Positions 17,952-26,659 of a DNA stretch of 64,000 nt are shown one piece after another. The notes beneath the pieces are model-generated. The model saw only the letters and a program-made list of their open reading frames with translations. It was not told where the DNA came from and made no database searches. This DNA is from Stagnimonas sp. (lineage in GTDB: Bacteria; Pseudomonadota; Gammaproteobacteria; Nevskiales; Nevskiaceae), in NCBI GenBank assembly GCA_030696045.1, contig JAUYNO010000004.1, forward strand, positions 1 through 64,000, written 5' to 3'. The position numbers and the translations under genes are program-made. Positions within the stretch are counted from its first letter, which is position 1; each line of letters begins with the position of its first letter.

Positions 17952-19264
17952 ACCTCGCGACGGACATCGGCCTCGGTGATCGACTGCTCGATCAGGCCGC
18001 TTTTCCACAGCCATGCGTAAAGCAGCACGCCGGGCAGCGCCACCAGGGTGGTGAACAGGTAGAACTCGACATAGCCGAGCGATTCGATCAGCGCGCCCGC
18101 CGTGGTGCCGGTGAGGAAGCGTCCGACCACCGAGGCCGCCGCCGACAGCAGGGCGAACTGGGTGGCGGTGAAGGCGAGATTGCACAGTGCCGAGAGATAG
18201 GCCACCACCACCACGCCGCCGATGCCGCTGGCGATGTTCTCGAAACCGATGGTGAAGGCGAGGAACTCGTTGCTGTGGCCGATCGCGGCAAGTGCCGCGA
18301 ACGACAGGTTCGACACCGCCATCAGCACCAGGCTGAGCAGCACCGAGCGCTTCATGCCCAGGCGGGCGTAGAGGATGCCGCCGATGAAGATGCCGACCAG
18401 GTAGGCGATGAAGCCGAAGCCGACGTCGTAGGTGGCGATCTCCTCGTTGCTGAAGCCGAGGTCGTCGAGCAGCAGCCGCAGGGTGAGGTTGGCCAGGGTG
18501 TCGCCGATCTTGTGCAGCAGCACGAACAGCAGCACCAGCCAGGCGCCACGACGACGGAAGAACTCGAACAGCGGCGTGACGACGGCATCCAGCGCCTGCG
18601 ACAGGCCACGGCGCGTGGTCGGTTCGCGGTGGCGCGCCGGTTCGCCCATCAGCAGGCCGGTGAGCGCCGCCGGCAGCACGAACAGCGCGCAGAGGCCGTA
18701 AGCCGTGGCCCAGCCACTGCTGCCGGCGACGACCAGCGCCAGGGCACCGGCGGTAGCCGAGCCGATGCGCCAGCCGTACTGCGACATGCCGGAACCCACG
18801 CCCAACTGGTGCGGCTGCAGCAGCTCGATGCGGTAAGCGTCGATGACAATGTCGAAGGTGGCGCCGGCGGCCCCGACCAGCACGGCGGCGACCGCGACCC
18901 GGCCGAGGCTGGCGGTGGGATCGGCAATGCCGAGATAGATCACCGCAACAGCTACCAGGGCGCTCGACAGCCAGAGCCAGGAACGGCGCTGGCCGTAGCG
19001 GCCGAGCAGCGGCAGGTGGAAGCGATCCACCGCCGGCGCCCACAGGAACTTGAGGTTGTAGACCAGGAAGGCCAGCGAGAAGGTGGTGACGCTCTTCTTG
19101 CTGATGCCGTCCTGCGCCAATCGCGTGGTCAGCGTCGCGCCGATCATCGCGTAGGGAAAGCCGGAGGAGATGCCGAGCAGCAGCGCCGCCAGCGGCGCCG
19201 ACTCGAAATAGGGACGCAGCGAGGGCGGCAGCCGCTGGCGCAGGCTTTGGAGTGCGAGGGTCAT
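17948..19264 (-). CDS. ampG: AmpG-like major-facilitator permease
   Basis: A 438-residue MFS protein with about 12-14 hydrophobic segments. The opening LLLGISSGFPYAMIGATLTT and KFLWAPAVDRF are AmpG signatures. AmpG imports GlcNAc-anhydromuramyl peptides from the periplasm for cell-wall recycling and, in some species, beta-lactamase induction. Length is between E. coli AmpG (491) and shorter homologues. It stands alone, convergent with the ExoIII gene, with no ampD or nagZ in view. The ROK kinase at 44,312 is too far away to be linked. Confidence 0.9.
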   Translation of the reverse strand: MTLALQSLRQRLPPSLRPYFESAPLAALLLGISSGFPYAMIGATLTTRLAQDGISKKSVTTFSLAFLVYNLKFLWAPAVDRFHLPLLGRYGQRRSWLWLSSALVAVAVIYLGIADPTASLGRVAVAAVLVGAAGATFDIVIDAYRIELLQPHQLGVGSGMSQYGWRIGSATAGALALVVAGSSGWATAYGLCALFVLPAALTGLLMGEPARHREPTTRRGLSQALDAVVTPLFEFFRRRGAWLVLLFVLLHKIGDTLANLTLRLLLDDLGFSNEEIATYDVGFGFIAYLVGIFIGGILYARLGMKRSVLLSLVLMAVSNLSFAALAAIGHSNEFLAFTIGFENIASGIGGVVVVAYLSALCNLAFTATQFALLSAAASVVGRFLTGTTAGALIESLGYVEFYLFTTLVALPGVLLYAWLWKSGLIEQSITEADVRREV

Positions 19265-19393
19265 CGCCCATGCTAGCGCAGCACCTCGGCATCAGGCCCC
19301 GGGCGGTGGTTACAAAGCGCTACATGCAGTAACCGCACTCGCCCGGGCGGCTGCGGATACTGGCCGCACGCACCGCCACCCCGGAGTCCCGCC

Positions 19394-20428
19394 ATGACAC
19401 GCCATTCCCTCGCTGCGCCCCTGGTGCTGGTCCTGAGTTCGCTCGCGGCTTGCGGCGGCGGCGCGGAGGACAGCAGCGGCGACGTCGACAGCAAGGCCGC
19501 CGAGGCCTCGCTGCTGCTGAACCTGACCGAACTGGGCACGGCGCAGGCCGCCATGGCCCCGAGCAGTTCCTCCGCCTCGGCCAAGGCCAGCGAGACCCAG
19601 CCCTGCGAATCCGGCGAGCTGGTATCGACCACCGGCGTCGAGTCCAACGCCGGCTCGCCGTATACCGAGCAGGCCTTCGCCGTCGTCAGCCTGCAGGCCA
19701 ACCAGTGCAGCTACCACTACAACTACGCCGACGCCCACGTGCAGAGTTCTGGCGAGCTGAGTCTCGACGGCGACAGCGTCGTCGGCACCGCCAGTGATGA
19801 CGGCAGCGACTACGCCTTTGCCCAGATTGGGGCCAGCGCCGAGGCGCCACTGTCGCTGCACGCCCTGGCCCAGACCTTGATCAGCGGCGCCGAACGCTCG
19901 GCCAGCCTGAGCGTGGATGTGCTGGAGACCGCCTACCTGCGCTTCGACCGTCGGGCCGGCGCGGCGGACAGCGACCAGCAGTGGCAGGGCAGCCAGGCGG
20001 GCCGCTACACATTGACCAGCCAGCAGGGCTCGTACAGCGGTTCCTACTCGTACTACATGGGCAGCGCCACCGAGCCGTTCACCCTGCACCAGGACGCGGC
20101 CGGCCTCAGCCTCGACGGCAGCTTGGGCTACGAGATCGCCCAGGCCCGCCTGCCGCCCGAATGCCGGAGCGGCGCCTTGCAGGTGGAAACGCCGGTCCCG
20201 CTGACCACCACCGGCGACACCGACCGCCCCTATGTTGCCGGTCAGCTGCGGCTCACCAACGCGTCGGCGGTGGTGACCACCCTCAGCTTCAACGGCGACG
20301 GCAGCGTCACCGTCAGTTCCAACGGGCAGAGCCAGACCTACAGCTACCGGGTGCTGCGCGCCCTGGCCGGAGACTGCGTCGACGCCCTGCGCACGGCGGT
20401 CGAGGCGCGGCTGGCACCGGCGGCTTGA
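19394..20428 (+). CDS. Hypothetical lipoprotein
   Basis: A 344-residue lipoprotein: signal peptide with lipobox LAAC (Cys20) followed by GGG, predicting outer-membrane or surface retention. The mature part is rich in Ser, Ala, Gly and Gln, with strand-like repeats (SGSYSYYMGSATEPF) and few Lys residues. Four Cys outside the lipobox could form disulfides. No domain is recognised. It is alone on the plus strand after 129 bp with no visible gene. The start ATG has no strong ribosome site, although TCCCGCC lies close upstream. Confidence 0.8.
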   Translation: MTRHSLAAPLVLVLSSLAACGGGAEDSSGDVDSKAAEASLLLNLTELGTAQAAMAPSSSSASAKASETQPCESGELVSTTGVESNAGSPYTEQAFAVVSLQANQCSYHYNYADAHVQSSGELSLDGDSVVGTASDDGSDYAFAQIGASAEAPLSLHALAQTLISGAERSASLSVDVLETAYLRFDRRAGAADSDQQWQGSQAGRYTLTSQQGSYSGSYSYYMGSATEPFTLHQDAAGLSLDGSLGYEIAQARLPPECRSGALQVETPVPLTTTGDTDRPYVAGQLRLTNASAVVTTLSFNGDGSVTVSSNGQSQTYSYRVLRALAGDCVDALRTAVEARLAPAA

Positions 20429-20437
20429 GGGCGACTC

Positions 20438-21073
20438 TCAGCTCAGCGGTCGCGCCGGCTCCGCCGCCGCCACCGCGTCCAGCAGCCGGCGCAGGCGCAG
20501 CGCCGGAGCGGTGCGGGCGCTGACCGCGTCGCCGCGCCCGAGGACCGGCAGCATCAGGCGCACCACATCGCGGTCGCGCGACACCTGGCGCGCGCCCAGC
20601 GCCAGCAAGTGGCGGATGAAACGCTCGTTTTCGGCGGCGACGTCGTAGAGGAACTGCTGGAGCCCGACCGCATAGGCTGCGCGGTGCAGGGTCGCGTGCA
20701 GCAACAGGCCGACGCCACGGCCCTGGTAGTCGTCGAGGATGGTCAGCGCCACCTCGGCGATCCGGGAGTCGCGATCCAGGCGGATGCAGCGGCCGACACC
20801 GATGCCCGGCTCTTGCGGCGCGCCCACATCCAGCGCCGCGTAGGCGATGTGCAGCCGGCCATCCGGGCGGGTGAGGAATTCCAGCTGCCGCGACGACAGG
20901 TTGCTGACCTGCCCGAAGAAGCGCATCCGCCGCGATTGCTCGGACAGCCGCTGGTAGCCCGCCTCGAAGCGCGGCGCGTGCGCCGGCGTCACCGGCGCGA
21001 CCTGCACCTGCAGGCCGTCGGCGAAGCTGTGATTGAAGGTGCCCGGAGGCTTGGCGAACCAGCGCTGGAACAT
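20438..21073 (-). CDS. GNAT-family N-acetyltransferase
   Basis: A 211-residue protein with a GNAT fold. It has the acetyl-CoA pyrophosphate-binding motif DYQGRGVGLLLHATL (about 114-128), preceded by the AEVALTILDD strand. The N-terminal RLSEQSRRMRFFG segment is typical of the GNATs related to the acetyltransferase domain of protein acetyltransferase Pat. The substrate is unknown. It converges on the lipoprotein gene with nine bases between the stops, and its 5' end faces the ars promoter region. Confidence 0.85.
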   Translation of the reverse strand: MFQRWFAKPPGTFNHSFADGLQVQVAPVTPAHAPRFEAGYQRLSEQSRRMRFFGQVSNLSSRQLEFLTRPDGRLHIAYAALDVGAPQEPGIGVGRCIRLDRDSRIAEVALTILDDYQGRGVGLLLHATLHRAAYAVGLQQFLYDVAAENERFIRHLLALGARQVSRDRDVVRLMLPVLGRGDAVSARTAPALRLRRLLDAVAAAEPARPLS

Positions 21074-21153
21074 GCCGGGACCGTAGCAAGATGAGAGCCT
21101 ACAGACCCCGGTCGCCCGGATCGGTTGCAGGTAGGGGCCGGCGAGCGGTGGTC

Positions 21154-21190
21154 TTGCATGGTTTCGATATTTTGACCATTATCAAAATAT
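21154..21190 (+). promoter_or_regulatory. ars promoter and ArsR operator overlapping the arsR start
   Basis: A perfect inverted repeat, ATATTTTGA (21167-21175) and TCAAAATAT (21182-21190), is separated by six bases and runs into the arsR ATG (21189-21191). A candidate sigma-70 promoter, TTGCAT (21154-21159), 17 bases, CATTAT (21177-21182), places the -10 inside the palindrome and transcription start at about 21189. ArsR bound here would block RNA polymerase. The AT-rich palindrome stands out from the GC-rich background. A start at 21189 would make the mRNA leaderless, consistent with the lack of any Shine-Dalgarno. Confidence 0.75.
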
Positions 21191-21575
21191 GGAACTCAAG
21201 ACCGCCGTCGCCGCCCTGGCCGCCCTGGCCCAGGAAACCCGGCTGGCCGCCTACCGCCTGCTGGTGCAGGCCGGCCCGGCCGGGCTCGCCGCCGGCCGCA
21301 TCGCCGAGGCCCTGGCGGTGTCGCCGGCCACCCTGTCCTTCCACCTGAAGGAAATGGCCTACGCCGGCCTGATTCAGTCGCGCCAGGAGGGCCGCTGGGT
21401 GATCTACAGCGCCCACTACGCGCAGATGACGGCCCTGCTCGCCTACCTGAGCGAGAACTGCTGCGCCGACGCCACCGAGGCCCCGGCCTGCTGCGCGCCG
21501 GTCCAGGCCGCCACGGAGGCCGCTGTCATGGCCCCGCCAAGCGAGGCGCGGAAGATCCATCCCGCCGCCCACTGA
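21189..21575 (+). CDS. arsR: ArsR-family arsenite-responsive repressor
   Basis: A 128-residue ArsR/SmtB winged-helix repressor: the HTH segment AGRIAEALAVSPATLSFHLKE lies at about 35-55 and the wing QSRQEGRWVIYSA at 63-75. The classical ELCVC As(III) site in the DNA-binding helix is missing. Instead two C-terminal Cys pairs (C91-C92 and C101-C102) form a likely thiol site, as in the Acidithiobacillus-type ArsR. It heads the arsR-arsC-acr3 cluster and probably represses it from the palindrome overlapping its own start. Confidence 0.92.
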   Translation: MELKTAVAALAALAQETRLAAYRLLVQAGPAGLAAGRIAEALAVSPATLSFHLKEMAYAGLIQSRQEGRWVIYSAHYAQMTALLAYLSENCCADATEAPACCAPVQAATEAAVMAPPSEARKIHPAAH

Positions 21576-21614
21576 TCTGTCCGCGACCCGCAACGCCCAT
21601 CTTTCGGAGGACTC

Positions 21615-22118
21615 ATGGAACACCGCAAGCTCAATGTGCTGTTCATCTGCACCGGCAACTCGGCGCGCTCGATCATGGCCGAGTCGCTTACCAACAACCT
21701 CGCAGTCGGCGGCGGCAAGTTTGTCGGCTACTCGGCCGGCAGCCAGCCCAAGGGCCAGCCGCACCCGCTGGCGTTGGAAACCCTGGCCAGCCACGGCTGC
21801 TCCATCGAGGGCCTGCGCAGCAAGAGCTGGGACGAGTTCGCCGCACCCGGCGCCCCGCACCTGGACTTCGTGTTCACCGTCTGCGACAGCGCGGCTGGCG
21901 AGACCTGTCCGTACTGGCCGGGGCAGCCGGTGACCGCGCACTGGGGCGTGCCCGACCCGCCGGCCGCCGGCGACGAGGCGGCGCAGCGCAAGGCCTTCCG
22001 CGAGGCCTTCTTCACTCTCAAGCGTCGCATCGAGCTGTTCGCGGCCCTGCCGTTCGACAAGCTCGATCACCTGATGCTGTCCGAGCAGGCCCGCGATATC
22101 GGCCGCCAAGCCGCCTGA
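21615..22118 (+). CDS. arsC: Arsenate reductase, low-molecular-weight phosphatase (thioredoxin) type
   Basis: A 167-residue LMW-phosphatase-fold arsenate reductase, reducing arsenate to arsenite. The P-loop CTGNSARS has nucleophile Cys12 and Ser17-Arg18. Two further cysteines, Cys90 and Cys98 (VCDSAAGETC), match the relay pair of thioredoxin-coupled ArsC. The loop ends in a WGVPDPP motif with the general-acid Asp. A strong ribosome site GGAGG precedes the ATG. It is ten bases upstream of acr3, so the two are cotranscribed. The glutaredoxin-type ArsC fold is excluded by the P-loop. Confidence 0.93.
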   Translation: MEHRKLNVLFICTGNSARSIMAESLTNNLAVGGGKFVGYSAGSQPKGQPHPLALETLASHGCSIEGLRSKSWDEFAAPGAPHLDFVFTVCDSAAGETCPYWPGQPVTAHWGVPDPPAAGDEAAQRKAFREAFFTLKRRIELFAALPFDKLDHLMLSEQARDIGRQAA

Positions 22119-22128
22119 GGCCGCCGCG

Positions 22129-23160
22129 ATGAATCTGTTCGAGCGCGGCCTGACGCTGTGGGTGGCCCTGTGCATGCTGGCTGGCACCGCGCTCGGGCAT
22201 TTCCTGCCCGGCCTGTTCGCCGCCGTCGGCGGCCTGGAAGTGGCCCAGGTCAACCTGCCGGTCGGCGCCCTGATCTGGCTGATGATCGTGCCGATGCTGG
22301 TGCGGGTGGACTTCGCCGCGCTCGCCAGCGTGCGCCGGCACTGGCGCGGCTTCGGCGTCACCGTCGCCATCAACTGGCTGCTGAAGCCGCTGCTGATGGC
22401 CGCGCTCGCCGCCCTGTTCGTGCGCCACTGGTTCGCCGGCTGGCTGCCGGCGGAGCAGCTCGACAGCTATGTCGCCGGCCTGATCCTGCTCGCCGCCGCG
22501 CCTTGCACGGCGATGGTGTTCGTCTGGAGCCGGCTGGTCGACGGCGATGCCAATTACACCCTGACCCAGGTCGCGCTCAATGACAGCATCATGCTGTTCG
22601 CCTTCGCGCCCCTGGTCGGCCTGCTGCTGGGGGTGGCCGAGGTGCCGGTGCCCTGGGACACCCTGCTGCTGAGCGTGCTGCTCTACATCGTGCTGCCGCT
22701 GCTGCTCGCCCAGGGGCTGCGCCGGGTCTGGCTGGCCGGCGGCGCGGCCCGGCTGGAGCAGCGCCTGGGCCAGCTCGGCCCGGTATCGATGGCGGCCCTG
22801 CTGGCGACCCTGGTGCTGCTGTTCGGCTTCCAGGGCGGGCAGCTGATCGCCCAGCCGCTGATCGTGCTGTTGCTGGCGGTGCCCATCGCCCTGCAGGTGG
22901 CGATCTCCTCGGCCCTGGCCTACCTCGGCAACCGCGCGCTCGGCGAGCCGCACGCGGTCGCCGGGCCCAGCTGCCTGATCGGCGCCAGCAATTTCTTCGA
23001 ACTGGCGGTCGCCGCCGCCATCGCTCTGTTCGGCCTGCACTCGGGCGCGGCGCTCGCCACGGTGGTCGGGGTGCTGGTGGAAGTACCGGCGATGCTGGCG
23101 GTGGTTGCGGTGGTGCGTCGCAGCCGAGGCTGGTACGAGCGGGCGGCGGCCGTTAATTGA
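22129..23160 (+). CDS. acr3: Arsenite efflux permease, ACR3 family
   Basis: A 343-residue membrane protein with about ten transmembrane helices of the bile/arsenite/riboflavin transporter superfamily. The helix-4 motif AAPCTAMVFVWS contains the Cys (Cys126) conserved in Acr3 and needed for As(III) transport. It exports arsenite produced by the upstream ArsC. The length and opening differ from the unrelated 12-helix ArsB family. Transcribed with arsR and arsC. Confidence 0.95.
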   Translation: MNLFERGLTLWVALCMLAGTALGHFLPGLFAAVGGLEVAQVNLPVGALIWLMIVPMLVRVDFAALASVRRHWRGFGVTVAINWLLKPLLMAALAALFVRHWFAGWLPAEQLDSYVAGLILLAAAPCTAMVFVWSRLVDGDANYTLTQVALNDSIMLFAFAPLVGLLLGVAEVPVPWDTLLLSVLLYIVLPLLLAQGLRRVWLAGGAARLEQRLGQLGPVSMAALLATLVLLFGFQGGQLIAQPLIVLLLAVPIALQVAISSALAYLGNRALGEPHAVAGPSCLIGASNFFELAVAAAIALFGLHSGAALATVVGVLVEVPAMLAVVAVVRRSRGWYERAAAVN

Positions 23161-23237
23161 ACGACCGGTCCGAGCACTATTTTGGGGCGGCGTAGAATCC
23201 GCGCCCTTGAGCCGCCGCACAGGCCCCATCAGATCCG

Positions 23238-23756
23238 ATGAGCACCCCACACAGTCAGGCACCGAAGTCCGGCAAACCCGCCCCACTGGCTAGCCGGCCG
23301 GTACGGCGCCGCGCGCCGACCCTGGAAATCCGTCCGGCCCGGCGCGAGGACTATCCGACGGTGATCGCCCTGCTCGATGCCGCCCATCTGCCGCACTGCG
23401 ACCTGACGCCCGAGCATCTCGACGAATTCCTGCTGGCCGAACGCGGCGAGCGGCTGGAGGGCGTGGTCGGCCTCGAAGGCCAGGGCGAGGCGCGGCTGCT
23501 GCGCTCGCTGGCGGTCGCCGAGCGGGCCCAGGGTGCTGGCCTCGGGCATCTCCTGATGGAGGCCGCCGAAGCGCGCGCCCGGGCGCAGGGCGCCAGCCGC
23601 CTGTGGCTGCTGACCACCACCGCCGAGCCCTTCTTCGCGCGCGCCGGCTACCTGCGCGCGGAACGCGACACCGCGCCCAAGGCGCTGCGCCTGCTCACCG
23701 AGTTCGCCAGCGTCTGCCCGTCCACCGCAGCCTGCATGACCAAGATGCTGGACTGA
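23238..23756 (+). CDS. arsN2: ArsN2-type GNAT acetyltransferase
   Basis: A 172-residue GNAT protein with an extended basic, Pro-rich N-terminus (about 1-30). The core has LLRSLAVAERAQGAGLGHLLM (acetyl-CoA site) and the block LLTTTAEPFFARAGY, followed by EFASVCPSTAACM. These are typical of ArsN2 proteins found in arsenic operons; a related protein, ArsN1, acetylates an organoarsenical antibiotic. The substrate here is unproven. It lies 77 bp after acr3, so it may be read from the ars promoter or from its own. Confidence 0.82.
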   Translation: MSTPHSQAPKSGKPAPLASRPVRRRAPTLEIRPARREDYPTVIALLDAAHLPHCDLTPEHLDEFLLAERGERLEGVVGLEGQGEARLLRSLAVAERAQGAGLGHLLMEAAEARARAQGASRLWLLTTTAEPFFARAGYLRAERDTAPKALRLLTEFASVCPSTAACMTKMLD

Positions 23757-23763
23757 GCCGCCC

Positions 23764-24705
23764 TCAGGGGTGGCCGTTGAACCAGTTGAGGATCTCGACT
23801 GGCGCCGCCTGGATCCACTGGTGGCCGACCTTGCAGTTGGCCTGGCTGCCGGCGTCGCACCGGGTATCGCCGAGCAGCTTGCTGCCCTTGGTGTAGTCGA
23901 TGACGGTATAGGCCTTGCTGGCGAGCAGGGCCGGGTACGGCAGCATGGTCGCCAGCGGCACGATGTCGTCGCCGGCGCCGTGCAGGAACAGGGTCGGCGG
24001 ATGGTCGGTGGGCAGCGCCGGCACCACGCAGCCCGGCCCCGAACAATTGGCGTAGGACGCCGACTGGATCGCCAGCGCCCGGAAGCGGGCGGTGTAGTTG
24101 ATCGCCATGCGGCTGCTGTTGTAGCCGCCGCTGGAAATGCCCGCGGCGTACATCCGGCTGCTGTCGAGCTTGGCGCCAAGGCCACTGGCCGGCTGTTGCT
24201 CGGTCGCGGCACGGCTGTCGGCGATGACGGCGAACAGGGCCTGGAAGAACAGGTCGTCGGCCGTCCCCGGGTACTGGCTCGCGGTCGGCCCCTTGTTCTC
24301 GGTGCAGCCACCGCTGGGGCAGGCGCTCATGTTGTTGGTCTGCCAGCCGGTGGTGACATTGCTCGCCGGCGGTGCCAGCACCGCGTAGCCCTGGTCGAGC
24401 AGGTCGCGCAGGGTCTGCATCTGGTAGTAGCTGCCGAAGGTCCCCGCCCCGGTGGAGGTCGGCGCACTGGACCAGACGATCAGGCCGCCGGTGCCGTGAA
24501 ACAGCAGGGCCACCGGCCAGCCATTGGTCGGGGTCGGGCCACTGGGCAGCTGGTAGCGCAGCTCGCGTGCGGGGCTGCCGACCGAGAGTGTCAGGTAGTC
24601 ACACTCGAGTCGCCCGAGCAGGTTCTGGCGGCAGGCAGAGGACGCATCCGCCCAGGCGGTGGCGGCGGACAGGGCGAGCAGCAGCGCGACGACAAGCTGT
24701 TTCAT
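23764..24705 (-). CDS. Secreted PHB-depolymerase-like alpha/beta hydrolase
   Basis: A 313-residue secreted hydrolase: signal peptide about 1-20 (ending AWA), an N-terminal HGTGG oxyanion segment, the nucleophile elbow GISSGGY, an Asp in HGAGDDIVPL and a His in KVGHQW. The four paired cysteines suggest disulfides and periplasmic or extracellular location. The family includes polyhydroxyalkanoate depolymerases and related feruloyl esterases; the substrate is not certain. The ATG at 24705 was chosen because AGGAAGG lies just upstream. It converges on arsN2, with seven bases between the stops. Confidence 0.85.
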   Translation of the reverse strand: MKQLVVALLLALSAATAWADASSACRQNLLGRLECDYLTLSVGSPARELRYQLPSGPTPTNGWPVALLFHGTGGLIVWSSAPTSTGAGTFGSYYQMQTLRDLLDQGYAVLAPPASNVTTGWQTNNMSACPSGGCTENKGPTASQYPGTADDLFFQALFAVIADSRAATEQQPASGLGAKLDSSRMYAAGISSGGYNSSRMAINYTARFRALAIQSASYANCSGPGCVVPALPTDHPPTLFLHGAGDDIVPLATMLPYPALLASKAYTVIDYTKGSKLLGDTRCDAGSQANCKVGHQWIQAAPVEILNWFNGHP

Positions 24706-24818
24706 GGGCCTTCCTGGCAGGGTGACGGTGTGCATCGGCACATCGCGGCGGTGGGAACGGAACTGGCTAAAATCATGCCAGAACCCCGGCGCGCCACCCG
24801 GGGAAAAATGCCTCTAGC

Positions 24819-26657
24819 TCAACGTGTCTCGGCGTTGCGCGAGCAATCGGTGCTGTGGCTGCCGCAGTGGCCGGCGTAGAGCCGCTCGATCTCGGCGGCA
24901 TGCAGCTTGGTGATGGCCACACGCCGCGGCTTGTGGGTGCTGGTGAGCAGGCCATTGCCGAGGCTGAACGGCGGCACCCAGGCCAGGCGCTTGATCTGGT
25001 GGCTGGCGGGCAACTCGGCCAAGCGCTCGCGACAGAGGCTCAGCAGGGCCTTTTCCAGCGCCGCCCGGCTGGCTTCGTCGTCGTAGCCGGCAGGCAGTTG
25101 CAGGGCCTGGCGCAGCGCGGCGAAACGGGCTGCCTCCGGCACCACCAGGGCAATCAGGTAGGGCCGTGCCTCACCGACCACCACCAGCTGCTCGAACAGG
25201 GGTTCGGCCGACAGCCGCGACTCGATCTCGCAGGGCGCGGCCTTGACGCCGGTGCTCATCACGATCAGGTCCTTGATACGGCCGGTGAGGTAGAGCTTGT
25301 CGGCGCACAGGCGGCTGACCTTGTCGCCGGTGTGCAGCCAGCCGGCCTCGTCGAGCGCGGCGCGGGTCGAGACCTCGTCCTGCCAGTAACCGGACATCAG
25401 CGAGGGGCTGCGCACCAGCAGCTCGCCATCGGGACCGATGCGGGTCTCGACATTGTCGAGTACCTGGCCGGCGGATTCCGGATCAGCATCGCCCGGACGG
25501 TTGACGCTGACCACCGGGCCAGCCTCGGTCAGGCCATAGCCTTGCAGCACCGGCAGGCCCAGCGCCGCGAAGGTGCGGGCGATATGGGCCGACAGCGGCG
25601 CGCCGCCGGAAATCGCCAGCCGCAGGCGGCCGCCGAGCGCGGCCCGCACGGCCTCAACCACGCCGCCCGTGAGCCGCCGCGAGAAGCGCTGGCGCGCCCC
25701 CTCCGGCTGGCTCGCCGACTGCACGGCCAGATGGAACAGGGCGCGCTTGTGCAGCGGGCCGTCGTCGAGCCGGCGCAGCAGCTTGGCGTACAGGCGCTCG
25801 TAGACCCTCGGCACCGCCAGCAGGCCGGTGGGATGCACCTCGCGCAGGTCGTCACCGAGATAGTCGGGGCCGCGCGAATAGGCGGTCTCGGCGCCGGCCA
25901 GTACCGCGCCATGCCAGCCGGCCACCCGCTCGAAGGAATGCGACAGCGGCAGCAGGGACAGCAGCAGGTCGTCGGCCCGCACTTGCAGGGCGCGGCTGCA
26001 GGCGAAGACATTGCTGAGCAGGGCGCCGTGGCTGAGCATCGCGCCGCGCGGCCTGCCGGTGGTGCCGGAGGTATAGACCAGGCTGGCCAGGGCCTCACGC
26101 GAATAGTTCGGCGGCTGCGGCTCGACGCCGGCAGCCAGGAACTCGGCCAGCGGGAGCACGCGCGCATCGGCGCTGCTGCCGCGCAGCAGGATCACCCGTT
26201 GCAGCGCCGGCATCGGCGCGACGGTCGCCAGCGCCTGCCAACCGGCCTCGTCGCGCAGGAAGGCGGCACTGGCGCCGCAGTGTTCGAGCACGTAGGCGGC
26301 GCTGCCGGCAGTGTCCTGCACGTAGATGCCGACCGCCACCAGGCCCAGGCGGTGGATCGCCTGCTCGGCGGCGACCCAGTCCGGGCCGTTGTCGAGCTGG
26401 ATGGCGACCCGGGCGCCGGGCGGCAGATCAAGGGCCGCCAGCCCCCGGGCGTAGGCCTGCACCCGCTGGTCGAGGCCGGCCCAGCTCAGGCGCTTCCAGC
26501 CGTGCGCTTCGGCATCGAACCAACGGCAGGCTGGCGCCTCGGGGCTGAGCCGCACCCGGGCCGAGAACAGCTCCGCGAGGCTGGCCAGGCTGTCCTCCGC
26601 GATGCCCGACCGGGGCGCTTCCAGATGGGGATACAGACTTTCGCGGGCGACGGCCAT
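24819..26657 (-). CDS. Long-chain acyl-CoA synthetase (AMP-forming, FAA1 type)
   Basis: A 612-residue AMP-binding enzyme with the P-loop LVYTSGTTGRPRGAMLSH (about 192-209), the GYGLTEAGPVVSVN motif, the TGDKV segment and the catalytic-loop region GRIKDLIVMSTG. Its length (about 600) and the last motif place it in the FAA1/long-chain branch rather than E. coli FadD. It activates fatty acids to CoA thioesters for degradation or lipid synthesis. Its start is three bases from the end of the M61 peptidase gene, so the two are cotranscribed. Confidence 0.92.
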   Translation of the reverse strand: MAVARESLYPHLEAPRSGIAEDSLASLAELFSARVRLSPEAPACRWFDAEAHGWKRLSWAGLDQRVQAYARGLAALDLPPGARVAIQLDNGPDWVAAEQAIHRLGLVAVGIYVQDTAGSAAYVLEHCGASAAFLRDEAGWQALATVAPMPALQRVILLRGSSADARVLPLAEFLAAGVEPQPPNYSREALASLVYTSGTTGRPRGAMLSHGALLSNVFACSRALQVRADDLLLSLLPLSHSFERVAGWHGAVLAGAETAYSRGPDYLGDDLREVHPTGLLAVPRVYERLYAKLLRRLDDGPLHKRALFHLAVQSASQPEGARQRFSRRLTGGVVEAVRAALGGRLRLAISGGAPLSAHIARTFAALGLPVLQGYGLTEAGPVVSVNRPGDADPESAGQVLDNVETRIGPDGELLVRSPSLMSGYWQDEVSTRAALDEAGWLHTGDKVSRLCADKLYLTGRIKDLIVMSTGVKAAPCEIESRLSAEPLFEQLVVVGEARPYLIALVVPEAARFAALRQALQLPAGYDDEASRAALEKALLSLCRERLAELPASHQIKRLAWVPPFSLGNGLLTSTHKPRRVAITKLHAAEIERLYAGHCGSHSTDCSRNAETR

Positions 26658-26659
26658 GT

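Noticed and set aside
17064-19292. A 742-codon minus-strand frame over ExoIII and AmpG
   Set aside because: It is a frame shadow: the AmpG and PyrE proteins are in other frames with clear motifs.
24784-24803. A CCCCGG...CCGGGG hairpin after the acyl-CoA synthetase gene, tested as a terminator
   Set aside because: On the minus strand, where the gene is read, the T run precedes the hairpin and does not follow it.
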